Shown here piece by piece: positions 15,629-24,046 of a stretch of 64,000 bases of DNA. The notes below the pieces were generated by a model. It worked only from the letters and a program-made list of their open reading frames with translations, searched no databases and was not told where the DNA came from. Location: positions 38,710 through 102,709 of the forward strand of contig NZ_GL379591.1 of NCBI RefSeq assembly GCF_000143625.1, written 5' to 3'. Source of the stretch: Candidatus Regiella insecticola LSR1. GTDB taxonomy: Bacteria; Pseudomonadota; Gammaproteobacteria; Enterobacterales; Enterobacteriaceae. The stretch's first letter is position 1; each line of letters starts with the position of its first letter. The position numbers and the translations under genes were made by a program.

Positions 15629-16486
15629 CTACGGAAAAGATAACTTTTTTTCTTGCTCACTGTTATTGTTTAATTGCGCAAAAACAGAACTGTTAACCGC
15701 TTTAGTATTAGTAACGCTAATGGTTATTATACCTTTTTTATTCGTTTTCATGTTTTGTACAATCAATGGACTTAATTGACCTTTAATGCGTGGAATCACT
15801 CCATTTGGATCAAGAGCCGCTTGATGAGTGGTGCGTATTCTTACATTCTGATCAGCAACCGGCTTTCCCTTTTCATCGGTCACAATAATCTTTATGCGGT
15901 AAGTTTTAGAGCCATCCGCGTTTATTTTACTACCGGTTATTATCATATTGTTCGGAGTAATGAAGGTTTTGGTAACACGTAATTGATAAGTCCGGGATAA
16001 CCGATGCCATTTGTCTCTGGGTATACCGCTGCTAGAACTTGCCAACACCGCCGTCTCAACGATCAATGTATATTTTTTACCTTCAGCCTGCATAGCATTA
16101 AACGAACGTGATTTTTCATCTTCACTCAGATCTTTCCCTCCAGACTGCCAAATAAAAGTAGAGCGCCGATCCTCGATTCTGCTGCTTAATCCTGCATCAC
16201 CATCTTTATCTGATACGGAGATATCTTTGGTTATATTGGAAAGAGTAAATTGTGCTGGGCTGTCTGATAAGCTCAAAATAGCGTTATCTTGCAGTTCAGT
16301 ACCATCAGGCGCCAGTACATGCAAAACACCATTAGCCATCGGCGGGCGTCCATGGATAACGCCTGTTTTACCACTGAAAATTGCAGCCGCTGGAGAACAA
16401 ACCAATAAAGTCAGAAGGTATAACCATAGCCAATAACCGATGGAGGTTAAGCTTTTATTTCTACTGCGCGTACCATGTGGATTCAT
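15629..16486 (-). CDS. Secreted Ig-like protein of a ZirTSU-like cluster (third partner)
   Basis: 285 aa. N-terminal signal peptide with a hydrophobic core near residues 16-36 (YWLWLYLLTLLVCSPAAAIF). Just after it comes HGRPP, matching GRKP and GHAP in the two sister proteins upstream, then an acidic loop DKDGDAG that parallels their DEDGDVD and DEDGDAD. The second half looks like a bacterial Ig-like (Big) domain (residues ~185-275: KTYRIKIIVTDEKGKPVADQNVRI...). It is fourth in a same-strand series that starts with an inverse-autotransporter barrel, an arrangement like Salmonella zirT-zirS-zirU, where ZirT exports ZirS and ZirU. The function here is inferred. Confidence 0.68.
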   Translation of the reverse strand: MNPHGTRSRNKSLTSIGYWLWLYLLTLLVCSPAAAIFSGKTGVIHGRPPMANGVLHVLAPDGTELQDNAILSLSDSPAQFTLSNITKDISVSDKDGDAGLSSRIEDRRSTFIWQSGGKDLSEDEKSRSFNAMQAEGKKYTLIVETAVLASSSSGIPRDKWHRLSRTYQLRVTKTFITPNNMIITGSKINADGSKTYRIKIIVTDEKGKPVADQNVRIRTTHQAALDPNGVIPRIKGQLSPLIVQNMKTNKKGIITISVTNTKAVNSSVFAQLNNNSEQEKKLSFP

Positions 16487-16516
16487 TTAATAATGTTCCT
16501 ACTTCTTTAAGCTTAT

Positions 16517-16640
16517 ATATACCCTTCGCCTTTCAAGTTACGGCGGCGTTGGCAGCCAATCTCTCATCCTCTGTCATGTACCACACTCCTGGGATTCGAT
16601 TGATTGCCGCCTTGCCGTAACTCGAAATTCATTGAGTAAT
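16517..16640. repeat. Rep-A copy 7 (core type 2)
   Basis: Same ends as other Rep-A copies but a different core (ggcggcgttggcagccaatctctcatcctctgtc...gattcgattgattgccgcc in part). It lies between the two last genes of the secreted-protein cluster. Confidence 0.88.
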
Positions 16641-16671
16641 ATTGTCATTAGCTTTTACGATAAAAATTAAA

Positions 16672-17510
16672 TTATTCATAATCGACAGCTAAACTGAATC
16701 CCTGAGCACCATCAATTGAACCCGTTATTAATGTGGCTGTAATATTAGCGGGGACGGTATAATCTGCGTTTTTTACTCCTGTATTAAATGCCCCTGTTCT
16801 TCCGTCTGTGGCACTTTTTCCTTCTAAATACCAAGTATAATTAACGCGATCAGTAATATCTTGGCCGTTATCGAATAATTTGAATATATATTTATTGTTT
16901 ACTTGCAACGAAGCTGAATTACCAATCAGGTTCGTTGTAAAGCCGGTATCGGTGCTAGCATAAATGCCGGCACGATATGTGAAGGGAGTTTATCGCCAAA
17001 GCCGACGGGGCCGGTAACGCCAATAGAAGTGCCATGTGTATTAGCAGTAATATCATCAATAGTGATAATTTCACCTATATGAGGAATACCGGTTAGTGAC
17101 GTCGGTATTATTTTTACTTTAAATCCAGTCGCTCCTAGAGCCGACGTTGGAATAGTTAATGTGCTTTTACCTGTAGCTGTAGCTGAGTTGTCTGGTGCTG
17201 ATGTATTAGTAATATCGGTCGCCGGGAGTTGTTTTTCACCTGTTGATGTGATGGCATACCATTCTATGTGATTCGCTGAATCATCGGCATCACCATCTTC
17301 ATCCTGATAGTTATATTCTAACTGGATCTTTTCACCGATAGTGAGTTTTGTACCCGATCCGCTAAATAAAAAATCAATCTTATTTAATTTAGGCGCATGC
17401 CCTTGAATCATAGAAGTAGGCTGTGTCCTTATTGCATAAGCACCATTGGTGCCATAATGGATTAACGCTAATAGCAGTATTATTTTTTTAAAAATAAAAA
17501 ATCTCTTCAT
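16672..17510 (-). pseudogene. Secreted Ig-like protein of the ZirTSU-like cluster, frameshifted (second partner)
   Basis: The first 194 codons read from the ATG at 17510: a signal peptide (FKKIILLLALIHYGTNGAYA), IQGHAPKLN, the loop QDEDGDADDS, then PHIGEIITID. The frame is lost near 16965-16980 (after GFGDKLP), stopping at 16926. In another frame the homologous continuation is clear (TYRAGIYASTDTGFTTNLIG..., then NNKYIFKLFDNGQDITDRVNYTWYLEG) and ends GAQGFSLAVDYE at 16672. Together it would be ~280 aa and collinear with the 337-codon neighbour upstream, whose C-terminus reads GDQGFNLMVEF. A single small indel separates the two halves. Confidence 0.75.
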
Positions 17511-17552
17511 TTTATTTCTTCCTTCTTTTTCTAGTAGGATTTGTTGCGATGG

Positions 17553-18479
17553 TTAATTAAATTCAACCATTAAATTGAAGCCTTGATCTCCGGCTAGCGC
17601 GCCTGATTTAGAGCGGCTGTTGATAGGTATCGTATATTGGTCGGTAATAGCGCCAGACACTGCTCTTTTATCCAATATTGAAGGTGATTTGCTTCTAACG
17701 GCCATCACATTATTGCCGTTTAATATCCATTGAATTTTTTTGAGATTGCGAGTGATATCAGTTTCGTTTGTATCCCAAACTCGATTTTTATTGTCATCAT
17801 TCCATGCGCGGAATAAATAGGTTTCACCAATGATTAAATTCGGTGCGCCCGGTAGAGTGTAATCTTGTGCACCTGAACCCGCATGAGGGTTATCTGTTGC
17901 CAAAAAAATACCACCGGTGGCCATCGTTAATTTTTCTGCCGTGATATGCGTATTCGATTGGCTCATCTCGTTAATGGTGATCAGCTTACCAATATTAGGA
18001 TAACCGTAAGCAGAGGCGACCTGAATGCGTGCTTTGATAGCTGACGCTCCTTCTGCCTGCGGGGGGAGAGTGACCATTGAACTACCTGATGTTGAATGAT
18101 CAGCTAAAGTATTGACGGCATCCGGAATAGGGTAATCAACACCCTCTAAAGTATAAAACCAGTTCACCGTACTTTTATCGACATCACCGTCTTCATCATA
18201 GTAGTCGTAGATCAACTTTAGGGTATCTACAGGGGTGAATTTTCCTTCAACAGCTGAAACTCGATTAATATCTACCGCATCAGGCTGATGAGTAGAAGGT
18301 GCGCTGATCGTGGGCTTCCGTCCCTGTATTCTTGCCGTTTCCTTGCTCATTCTTGTGCCTGGGATAATGTTTGAATCGGCAGTAGTTTCCGGATTGGCAA
18401 TCACCACCGAATAACTGCCACTCAACCATAAAATTACTGTAATTAAAATAATGGCGGTTTTCTTTAATACTAATGTCAT
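17553..18479 (-). CDS. Secreted Ig-like protein of the ZirTSU-like cluster (first partner)
   Basis: About 308 aa from the ATG at 18479 (MTLVLKKTAIILITVILWLSG...), which gives a proper signal peptide; an in-frame start at 18566 lies in a Rep-C repeat and is rejected. After the signal come IQGRKPTIS, the acidic loop YYDEDGDVDKS (EF-hand-like D-x-D-G-D-x-D) and the block GYPNIGKLITINEM shared with the next gene (GIPHIGEIITIDD). The C-terminal part carries GETYLFRAWNDDNKNRVWDTNE and the ending GDQGFNLMVEF, which is also the ending of the barrel protein upstream (GDQGFKIKVTY). A role as a substrate or partner of the barrel protein is inferred from order and shared motifs. Confidence 0.7.
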   Translation of the reverse strand: MTLVLKKTAIILITVILWLSGSYSVVIANPETTADSNIIPGTRMSKETARIQGRKPTISAPSTHQPDAVDINRVSAVEGKFTPVDTLKLIYDYYDEDGDVDKSTVNWFYTLEGVDYPIPDAVNTLADHSTSGSSMVTLPPQAEGASAIKARIQVASAYGYPNIGKLITINEMSQSNTHITAEKLTMATGGIFLATDNPHAGSGAQDYTLPGAPNLIIGETYLFRAWNDDNKNRVWDTNETDITRNLKKIQWILNGNNVMAVRSKSPSILDKRAVSGAITDQYTIPINSRSKSGALAGDQGFNLMVEFN

Positions 18480-18507
18480 ACCCTTTATTCCATGAGTTTT
18501 TATCCAA

Positions 18508-18649
18508 CAGCTTGAAATCTCTTGTACTCGCTGATACTTCGTTAAAAACAAGCTCAAAATGCTCATTTATGCTATGTAAACTGCGCTGTTTCGTCCGCTT
18601 TTGCCTCGTCTGAGTGTTGCTCAAGAAGATTTCGAATAGTCTCTGAGCC
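18508..18649. repeat. Rep-C copy
   Basis: Contains gaaatctcttgtactcgctg, aagctcaaaatgctcattta and ends gatttcgaatagtctctgagcc; it is the inverse of the copy at 22596-22750, with one decayed end. It separates the barrel gene from its first partner gene. Confidence 0.8.
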
Positions 18650-18666
18650 CTCTACCTTTAGCCTCT

Positions 18667-20853
18667 TTAATAAGTAACCTTAATTTTAAATCCTTGATCG
18701 CCACAAGTTAGACCAGTATTACTTTCTTCCTGTCTACGAGGCGTAAAAGTATATCCACGCATTACGGTGTCATGATCGTTAAGTGAGGCATTGCATTCGA
18801 TGTTTTCACCGTGTAACCACCATTTGATACTATTGGCCGGTATTTGCTGTGTAATGTCTTCACCATTTTTAGCGTAAAACTTCACCTGATAGCGCTCTCC
18901 GATAAGCGGGATACTTTTAGTGCTGAGTAGATCTACTTTTTTTGCATCGATGACTTCTACCCGAACTACCGCCGCACGACTCCCCGTCTCATTGAAAGAT
19001 AAAGATACGCTATTACTTTCACCGTAATCTGACATTGATGCGGCTAATTTAAAATTTCCGGGCAGGCTACTAATAAGTTTAATTTTATTTTCGCCTCCTT
19101 TTTTAGTCGTCTCGACAATGCGGACACAAGGAGTCACTTGCCCATTACTGTCGTTAGGGCAAGATTTTTCCATCACTAATGGCACTTTTTTTCCATCTGT
19201 TTTTACCAGATGCCAGCTTGGTTTTATGTCCGCATTCTGAATAGGCATCCCTTTATGATCTTGTAGATTAATTTTCAATAAAATCGCATCAGTGTCTGCA
19301 CCGCTGGCAGTGGCACTGTTATCTCCTACAACAGATAATTTTCCTTTTCGATGGTGAGTGCTCAGAATATGTATATCGTTAGAAATCGCGGTATTGCCTT
19401 TTTGATCAGTAATTTCAAGCGCTAGGCGATAAGTATTATTATGTTTTGATATTGGCTGCCAGGCAGGTATTGTAATTTTCCAACCCTGAGGGTTGAGATC
19501 ACCCGCCGTGGGCAGTAAAGAAAGCGCCATTTTATCGCCAAGCCAACGTATTTTACTGATAGGATATTTGCTCTTAAATAACGGCTGTAGGGTATAGCTA
19601 TCCCCTTCTAATAATCCTGCTGGTACCGGTGGAAGATCAACGCTGATAATCTGTTTTTCTTTATATTCAAGAACAATATTGTAATTACGATCCACTATAT
19701 CAAAGCGACTTCCTTTTAAACTCCGGCGCTCCGCTACCTTTTGCGGATCCAATTGTTGATTTAATGGAACACCCCATTGGTAATTCAACGTCAAGCCAAA
19801 TTGCGTATCTTTGTGGTCTTTCTGTCCTTGTTTATGACTTATATTGATGGTTGCTAGAGTAAAAGGGGTGTAATCAAGCCCGAAGGTGACAGAATAGGGA
19901 TCTTGCTGCCATGTTTTTTTATCGACGCCAAAGAGTGCGACTTGATCACCAAAGTACTGTTCATATTTCACTGAAATACCGAATTGAGGATAAGCGGGTA
20001 GGTAACCTTGTCCACGGATATCAAATCCTTGTGCTGGACGTTCAAGAAAATCTTTCATATCAGCAGAACCACGCCACTTTGATAATGGATAGTAATAATT
20101 GGTTGCTAATTTAAAATAGTCTATCGAGGTCTCTAAACCCATCCCTAAACGCCGATGATGACGACTTAAATCATAATCTAAAAAAATATTATAACCCCAG
20201 CGCCAATTATCCTCCTGTATATCAAAACGTTGTCCAATGCCAAAATTAGTGATAACACGTCCTTGTTGATTATGGATACCCATCTGTGAAAAAAATAACT
20301 GTTGCTTGCTGTCATACCAAGGGGTAAGTAATAACGCATTGCTTTTACTAAAACGTCCATGATCATCAACGGATAAATTAAATTGCGCTTGCCATAAATG
20401 TGCTAATAATGACTGAATTTTTTGTTGTAGTGGAGTTAGAAAATAATGTTGCGCTGTACTTTTTATCTTTGTTTTAGCCTCTCTATTTATTTTATCAGTA
20501 GTAATATTATTCCAATCTTTGCTTGCCGCAGCATGAAGAATATTTAGTGGATTAATTTTATCATTGTCTATGAATTGATACCCCTCTTGTGGGGCTAACA
20601 AATCTGGTAAGTAGTCAATTTTATTGTTATTTTTATCATGTTTTTTATTGCTTAATAAATCCGGCTCACAATTTAAAGGTTGATTAGAAAATAAATAATT
20701 TTCATTAAGTTGATAACAATTATTGGGATGTGACTCCACCGCTGCTTCATTTTGTCGCGCGAATAACGGACTAAACATTAGCATGATAACAAAGAAAAAA
20801 ACGCTAAAATAAATTAATTTAATCTGTGATTTTTTAAATAGAATACGTTGCAT
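18667..20853 (-). CDS. Inverse autotransporter (intimin/invasin/ZirT-like) outer-membrane barrel with Ig-like domains
   Basis: About 728 aa from the ATG at 20853. A long signal peptide (to about residue 33, ...FFFVIMLMFSPLFARQ) precedes a linker. The inverse-autotransporter beta-barrel (about residues 130-390) is marked by NLSVDDHGRFSKSNALLLTPWYD, FDIRGQGYLPAYPQFGISVKYEQYFGD and the family-ending SRFDIVDRNYNIVLEYKEKQ. After the barrel come Big-type Ig-like domains (about 400-725) ending GDQGFKIKVTY. No LysM domain is evident. Unlike long adhesins it is short, and it is followed by three genes for separate secreted proteins with similar C-termini, as in ZirTSU of Salmonella. It could instead be a truncated invasin. 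The gene reads intact. Confidence 0.82.
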   Translation of the reverse strand: MQRILFKKSQIKLIYFSVFFFVIMLMFSPLFARQNEAAVESHPNNCYQLNENYLFSNQPLNCEPDLLSNKKHDKNNNKIDYLPDLLAPQEGYQFIDNDKINPLNILHAAASKDWNNITTDKINREAKTKIKSTAQHYFLTPLQQKIQSLLAHLWQAQFNLSVDDHGRFSKSNALLLTPWYDSKQQLFFSQMGIHNQQGRVITNFGIGQRFDIQEDNWRWGYNIFLDYDLSRHHRRLGMGLETSIDYFKLATNYYYPLSKWRGSADMKDFLERPAQGFDIRGQGYLPAYPQFGISVKYEQYFGDQVALFGVDKKTWQQDPYSVTFGLDYTPFTLATINISHKQGQKDHKDTQFGLTLNYQWGVPLNQQLDPQKVAERRSLKGSRFDIVDRNYNIVLEYKEKQIISVDLPPVPAGLLEGDSYTLQPLFKSKYPISKIRWLGDKMALSLLPTAGDLNPQGWKITIPAWQPISKHNNTYRLALEITDQKGNTAISNDIHILSTHHRKGKLSVVGDNSATASGADTDAILLKINLQDHKGMPIQNADIKPSWHLVKTDGKKVPLVMEKSCPNDSNGQVTPCVRIVETTKKGGENKIKLISSLPGNFKLAASMSDYGESNSVSLSFNETGSRAAVVRVEVIDAKKVDLLSTKSIPLIGERYQVKFYAKNGEDITQQIPANSIKWWLHGENIECNASLNDHDTVMRGYTFTPRRQEESNTGLTCGDQGFKIKVTY

Positions 20854-20865
20854 TTTTTTAACCAA

Positions 20866-21510
20866 AATAACATTGTAAACGGTTCTTTATACTGAAGAAT
20901 AGATAATATTAATATGCAGAAAATTAATCAATGAACCATTAGTTGATTAATTTATAATTGTTTGTATTCATAATATAAGCAATTAATGCATTTTCATCTA
21001 TTAACGTAATGAAACAAATCGCTCCTCAATCTTTGATTTTCAACATCAGTGAATTGTTAATGTAACATGAAGGCGCGGAGGATAGCATAATCTTTAGATG
21101 TAATAAATAGAATAGAAAAAATTATATTCAAAAGTGATTGGCGAAAACGGCTTTATTTAATGTTGTTATTAATAACACAATAAGTAATCTAGCCATTTTC
21201 ATCTATATCATTTCAATACCAGTCTTGAATATAGATCCTTCTATTTTAAAGAATAAATGGCTAACAAAAATTAAAAACATAAATTTCTATTATTATTTTA
21301 AGTGTTTAATTATTTGTTGACCTGAGCAAAAAAATCCATATCAGATTGGCATTTTTTCAATTAGGCTACAGGAAAGTATGATTTTCATGGTAACACAACA
21401 AGAAGGAATAGCTATTACTGTGATCTTGTTCTTTACTAACACACATCTGGCAATGTTTTTATCAGTCTTCATTAATTGCTGATATCATCTCCTGCATTCT
21501 ACTCAAAAAT
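20866..21510. other. AT-rich intergenic region between divergent barrel gene and rnt
   Basis: About 650 bp without a convincing gene. It must contain the promoter of the barrel gene (very AT-rich within 120 bp of its start). Small open frames here lack ribosome binding sites and family similarity. I saw no repeat-family copy and no hairpin of note. Confidence 0.5.
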
Positions 21511-21545
21511 TTGACATAATAACCGGCGTATTTCATTACAGATAA
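21511..21545 (+). promoter_or_regulatory. Possible sigma-70 promoter of rnt
   Basis: TTGACA at 21511-21516 matches the -35 consensus exactly. The -10 is weak (TATTTC with 15 bp spacing, or CATTAC with 17). It lies 38 bp before the rnt ATG. Confidence 0.35.
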
Positions 21546-21553
21546 GAAACTTA

Positions 21554-22186
21554 ATGGCAAATAAAAACAATATTAACAACCTAAGCCAGCGTTTTCGTGG
21601 ATATTATCCAGTTGTTATTGATGTAGAGACCAGCGGATTTGATGCACAAACTAACGCATTATTAGAAATAGCAGCAGTGACTTTACAAATGAATGATGGG
21701 GGGTGGTTACATCCCGCTGAAACTTTACATTTTCATGTCGCCCCTTTTGAAGGTGCTATTTTAGAACAAAAATCGTTATCATTTAATGGGATAAACCTCG
21801 ACAATCCATTGCGGGGTGCTATCAGTGAACACAAGGCCTTGCAAACTATCTTCGAAACGGTAAAAAAAAGAATGAAAGGGGAGGGCTGTACTCGAGCTGT
21901 CGTCGTTGCCCATAACGCGACCTTCGATCACCGTTTCGTTATGGCTGCCGCTGAACGCACGGGGTTAATAAAACACAATCCATTCCATTCTTTTGTCACT
22001 TTTGATACCGCTGCACTCAGTGCTTTAGTGTTGGGACAGACCGTGTTGGCCAAAGCCTGTTTAGAGGCTGGCATCGATTTTGAAAGTAGTCAGGCACATT
22101 CTGCCTTATACGATACCAAACAAACCGCTAAATTGTTTTGCGAATTGGTCAATCGTTGGAAACGCCTAGGTGGCTGGCCACTTTGA
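21554..22186 (+). CDS. rnt: RNase T, DEDD 3'-5' exoribonuclease
   Basis: 210 aa, full length. It trims the 3' CCA ends of tRNAs and matures 5S and 23S rRNA. DEDD motifs: [11 protein letters not shown] (Asp/Glu, about residues 23-25), [12 protein letters not shown] (third acidic residue) and [12 protein letters not shown] (catalytic His and Asp near the C-terminus). ATG at 21554 preceded by AAGAAAC. It is convergent with grxD, with 34 bp between stops; in E. coli lhr lies between the two and is missing here. Confidence 0.95.
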   Translation: MANKNNINNLSQRFRGYYPVVIDVETSGFDAQTNALLEIAAVTLQMNDGGWLHPAETLHFHVAPFEGAILEQKSLSFNGINLDNPLRGAISEHKALQTIFETVKKRMKGEGCTRAVVVAHNATFDHRFVMAAAERTGLIKHNPFHSFVTFDTAALSALVLGQTVLAKACLEAGIDFESSQAHSALYDTKQTAKLFCELVNRWKRLGGWPL

Positions 22187-22203
22187 ATTCGTAACCGTTT
22201 TAT

Positions 22204-22223
22204 TAGACCTCTAAGGAGGTCTA
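22204..22223. terminator. Short perfect hairpin between convergent rnt and grxD
   Basis: TAGACCTC-TAAG-GAGGTCTA is an 8 bp perfect stem with a 4 nt loop, overlapping the grxD stop codon. The arms equal the outermost 8 bp of IS910/Rep-D (TA plus GACCTC), so it may be the scar of two abutting element ends now acting as a bidirectional terminator. There is no strong T-run. Confidence 0.45.
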
Positions 22224-22568
22224 TTGTGAAATTTTAGCTTCTTGGGAACGATATTTTTCAGCCGTTTCTTTTAATAGTGGTTGTAATTCACCCTTTTTAT
22301 TCATGTCATTCAGAATATCGCAACCGCCGATTAATTCACCCTCTACCCAAAGTTGAGGAAAAGTAGGCCAATTAGCAAATGTTGGAAGCTCTGCCCGAAT
22401 ATCCGGGTTTTGCAAGATATCCACGTGGGCGAAGGGTTCCTTACAATCCATAATCATTTTCACTGCACGGGCAGAAAATCCGCACTGTGGAAACAGTGGT
22501 GAACCTTTCATGTACAATATGATAGGATTTTCTGCTATCTGGCGCTTAATTTTTTCAATCGTCGTCAT
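22221..22568 (-). CDS. grxD: Grx4, monothiol glutaredoxin (GrxD)
   Basis: 115 aa. It carries the monothiol active site CGFS in FPQCGFSARAV (Cys ~30), plus WPTFPQLWVEGELIGGCDI with the glutathione-binding TFPQ and GG-C-D residues. Grx4-type proteins bind a [2Fe-2S] cluster with glutathione and BolA partners and act in iron-sulfur trafficking. Intact; start MTTIEKIKRQI as in E. coli. Confidence 0.95.
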   Translation of the reverse strand: MTTIEKIKRQIAENPIILYMKGSPLFPQCGFSARAVKMIMDCKEPFAHVDILQNPDIRAELPTFANWPTFPQLWVEGELIGGCDILNDMNKKGELQPLLKETAEKYRSQEAKISQ

Positions 22569-22595
22569 TTTTACTTCCTTAATTGATTAGTTTTA

Positions 22596-22750
22596 GAGCC
22601 TATTCGAAATCTTCTTGAGCGACGCTTAGATGAAGAAAAAATGAGCGAAAAAGTGCAGTTTCTTTTTATACTAAATGAAGAGAGTAAATGCGCATTTTGA
22701 GCTCGTTTTTAACGAAGTATTAGCGAGTACAAGAGATTTCGAATAGGCTC
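22596..22750. repeat. Rep-C, best-preserved copy (155 bp, 16 bp perfect inverted ends)
   Basis: Ends are GAGCCTATTCGAAATC and GATTTCGAATAGGCTC, perfect inverted repeats. The interior includes gcgcattttgagctcgtttttaacgaagtat. It lies just upstream of grxD. Confidence 0.88.
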
Positions 22751-22806
22751 TTGCGGATATTAACACAAAAATAGCTTACCAATGCTTAGATTGTAGCGAT
22801 GCATTA

Positions 22807-22946
22807 GACCTCTTCGGAAACCTACTGGGTGATACGGATCCTGCGTTGTCCGGTGCGCGCAATCCTCATGTACTTTATGTTAACGAAGGTTGCTGTGCGC
22901 CGGGCACCTTGACTCCGAATCACTCGCTACGGTTTCCAAAGAGGTC
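22807..22946. repeat. Rep-D copy 1, IS910-derived MITE (140 bp)
   Basis: Begins GACCTCTTCGGAAAC, identical to the IS910 end, and closes GTTTCCAAAGAGGTC, flanked by TA on both sides (22805-22806, 22947-22948). The interior (ctgcgttg..ccggtgcgcgcaatc) is unrelated to the transposase gene. Confidence 0.88.
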
Positions 22947-22948
22947 TA

Positions 22949-23010
22949 TTATACTATGAGGGCGAGAGCTGGCAGCCAACAACGCGGCGGCTTTAAAGGC
23001 GAAGGGTATT
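22949..23010. repeat. Rep-A half copy
   Basis: Only one half is visible: gagggcgag...ccaacaacgcggcgg then aaaggcgaagggtat. It abuts the right TA of Rep-D copy 1. Confidence 0.7.
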
Positions 23011-23034
23011 ATTAATAAGTTAAGTAGAGTGTGA

Positions 23035-23324
23035 TATACCCTTCGCCTTTCAAGTTACGGCGGCGTTGGCTGCTCACCCTCATCCCCAGGGCGGGATTCC
23101 ACTTTGTATTTTTTGTCATCAATAAGATCAATATTTAAGCATTTCGCAGACGAAATTTTCTCATATGTTTAATTAATATACATAAATTGTGTGTTTTGTA
23201 ATCTAAAATTGATTAATTAATGAGTTAGATCCCGCCCTGCCCTCATCCCAGTCATGTACTAACTGTACACTCCTGGGATTCGACTGATTGCCGCCTTGCC
23301 GTAACTCGAAATTCATTGGGTATA
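23035..23324. repeat. Rep-A copy 8 (core type 2) split by a nested element
   Basis: Opens TATACCCTTCGCCTTTCAAG and closes CGAAATTCATTGGGTATA. Its core is interrupted after ccctcatccc by the 153 bp element at 23087-23239. Confidence 0.9.
23087..23239. mobile_element. 153 bp nested miniature element with 11 bp inverted ends and 10 bp target duplication
   Basis: Ends are CAGGGCGGGAT (23087-23097) and ATCCCGCCCTG (23229-23239). It is flanked on both sides by CCCTCATCCC (23077-23086 and 23240-23249). The interior is AT-rich and has no reading frame. Removing it with one flank restores an ordinary type 2 Rep-A core. Confidence 0.85.
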
Positions 23325-23730
23325 TATCAGCCACTAGAAACTGATGTCGAATAGCTTTGCCAATAAAGCAAGCTGAGACTTAGAATAAATTGAAATAAAA
23401 AAAGGTTAAGAACAACTAAAAAAATCCAAAGATCAGGTAACGGATACTAGCGGATATCTTTCATTAACTCTCGTGGTAAAAGGGTTGGAGGCAGTTATCC
23501 ACCATTCCTGTGGATAACCCTGTGTATTAGCTATAGACAACTCATCATAAGCGAATGTTTACGCGGCTTGTACTAATGTTGTCTATATTCTCAGCTTCTT
23601 ATTAAATTACTTTTATAACAATGTTTTAATTAAAATCAATCCTAAAATTTTTTATCCATAAAACCTAGCCTAGTTTTGAATAAATTAATTTTTATCACTT
23701 CTGCTAAATCTTAATTTGAGCACCGTACAT
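23325..23730. other. Noncoding tract between repeats
   Basis: About 400 bp with no open frame of interest. It holds a pair of DnaA-box-like sites (listed separately) and otherwise AT-rich sequence. Confidence 0.5.
23495..23517. promoter_or_regulatory. Inverted pair of DnaA-box-like sequences
   Basis: TTATCCACC at 23495-23503 (8 of 9 to TTATCCACA) and TGTGGATAA at 23509-23517 (exact reverse complement), 5 bp apart. Such pairs occur at origins, in DnaA-titrating loci and in DnaA-regulated promoters. No replication gene is nearby, so the role is unknown. Confidence 0.5.
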
Positions 23731-23732
23731 TA

Positions 23733-23873
23733 GACTTCTTCGGAAACCCTACTGCGTGACGCGAATCCTGCGTTGCCCGGTGCGCGCAATCCTCATGTAC
23801 TTCATGTTAACGAAGGTTGCTGTGCGCCGGGCGCCTTAACTCCGCATCACTCGCTACGGTTTCCAAAGCGGTC
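23733..23873. repeat. Rep-D copy 2
   Basis: GACTTCTTCGGAAAC...GGTTTCCAAAGCGGTC flanked by TA (23731-23732, 23874-23875); ~141 bp and close in sequence to the copies at 22807 and 34733. Confidence 0.88.
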
Positions 23874-23902
23874 TATTGAATAAAAAAACAGCAAAAATAT
23901 TG

Positions 23903-24046
23903 TATACCCTTCGCCTTTCAAGTTATAGCTGAATCAAATTAGACTGATTCGGCTATACGGCGACGTTGGCAGTGATTACTCATCCTCTGTCATCTACCGA
24001 TTCGATTGATTGCCGCCTTGCCGTAACTTGAAATTCATTGGGTATA
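23903..24046. repeat. Rep-A copy 9 (core type 2) carrying a nested Rep-B remnant
   Basis: Opens tatacccttcgcctttcaag and closes aaattcattgggtata. A 30 bp piece bounded by TAGCtgaatc and gattcGGCTA (23926-23955), flanked by TA dinucleotides, interrupts the left terminal repeat. Its ends match full-length Rep-B. Confidence 0.85.

Noticed and set aside
21138..21320. 60-codon plus-strand frame upstream of rnt
   Set aside because: AT-rich, no ribosome binding site, no recognisable similarity; treated as intergenic.
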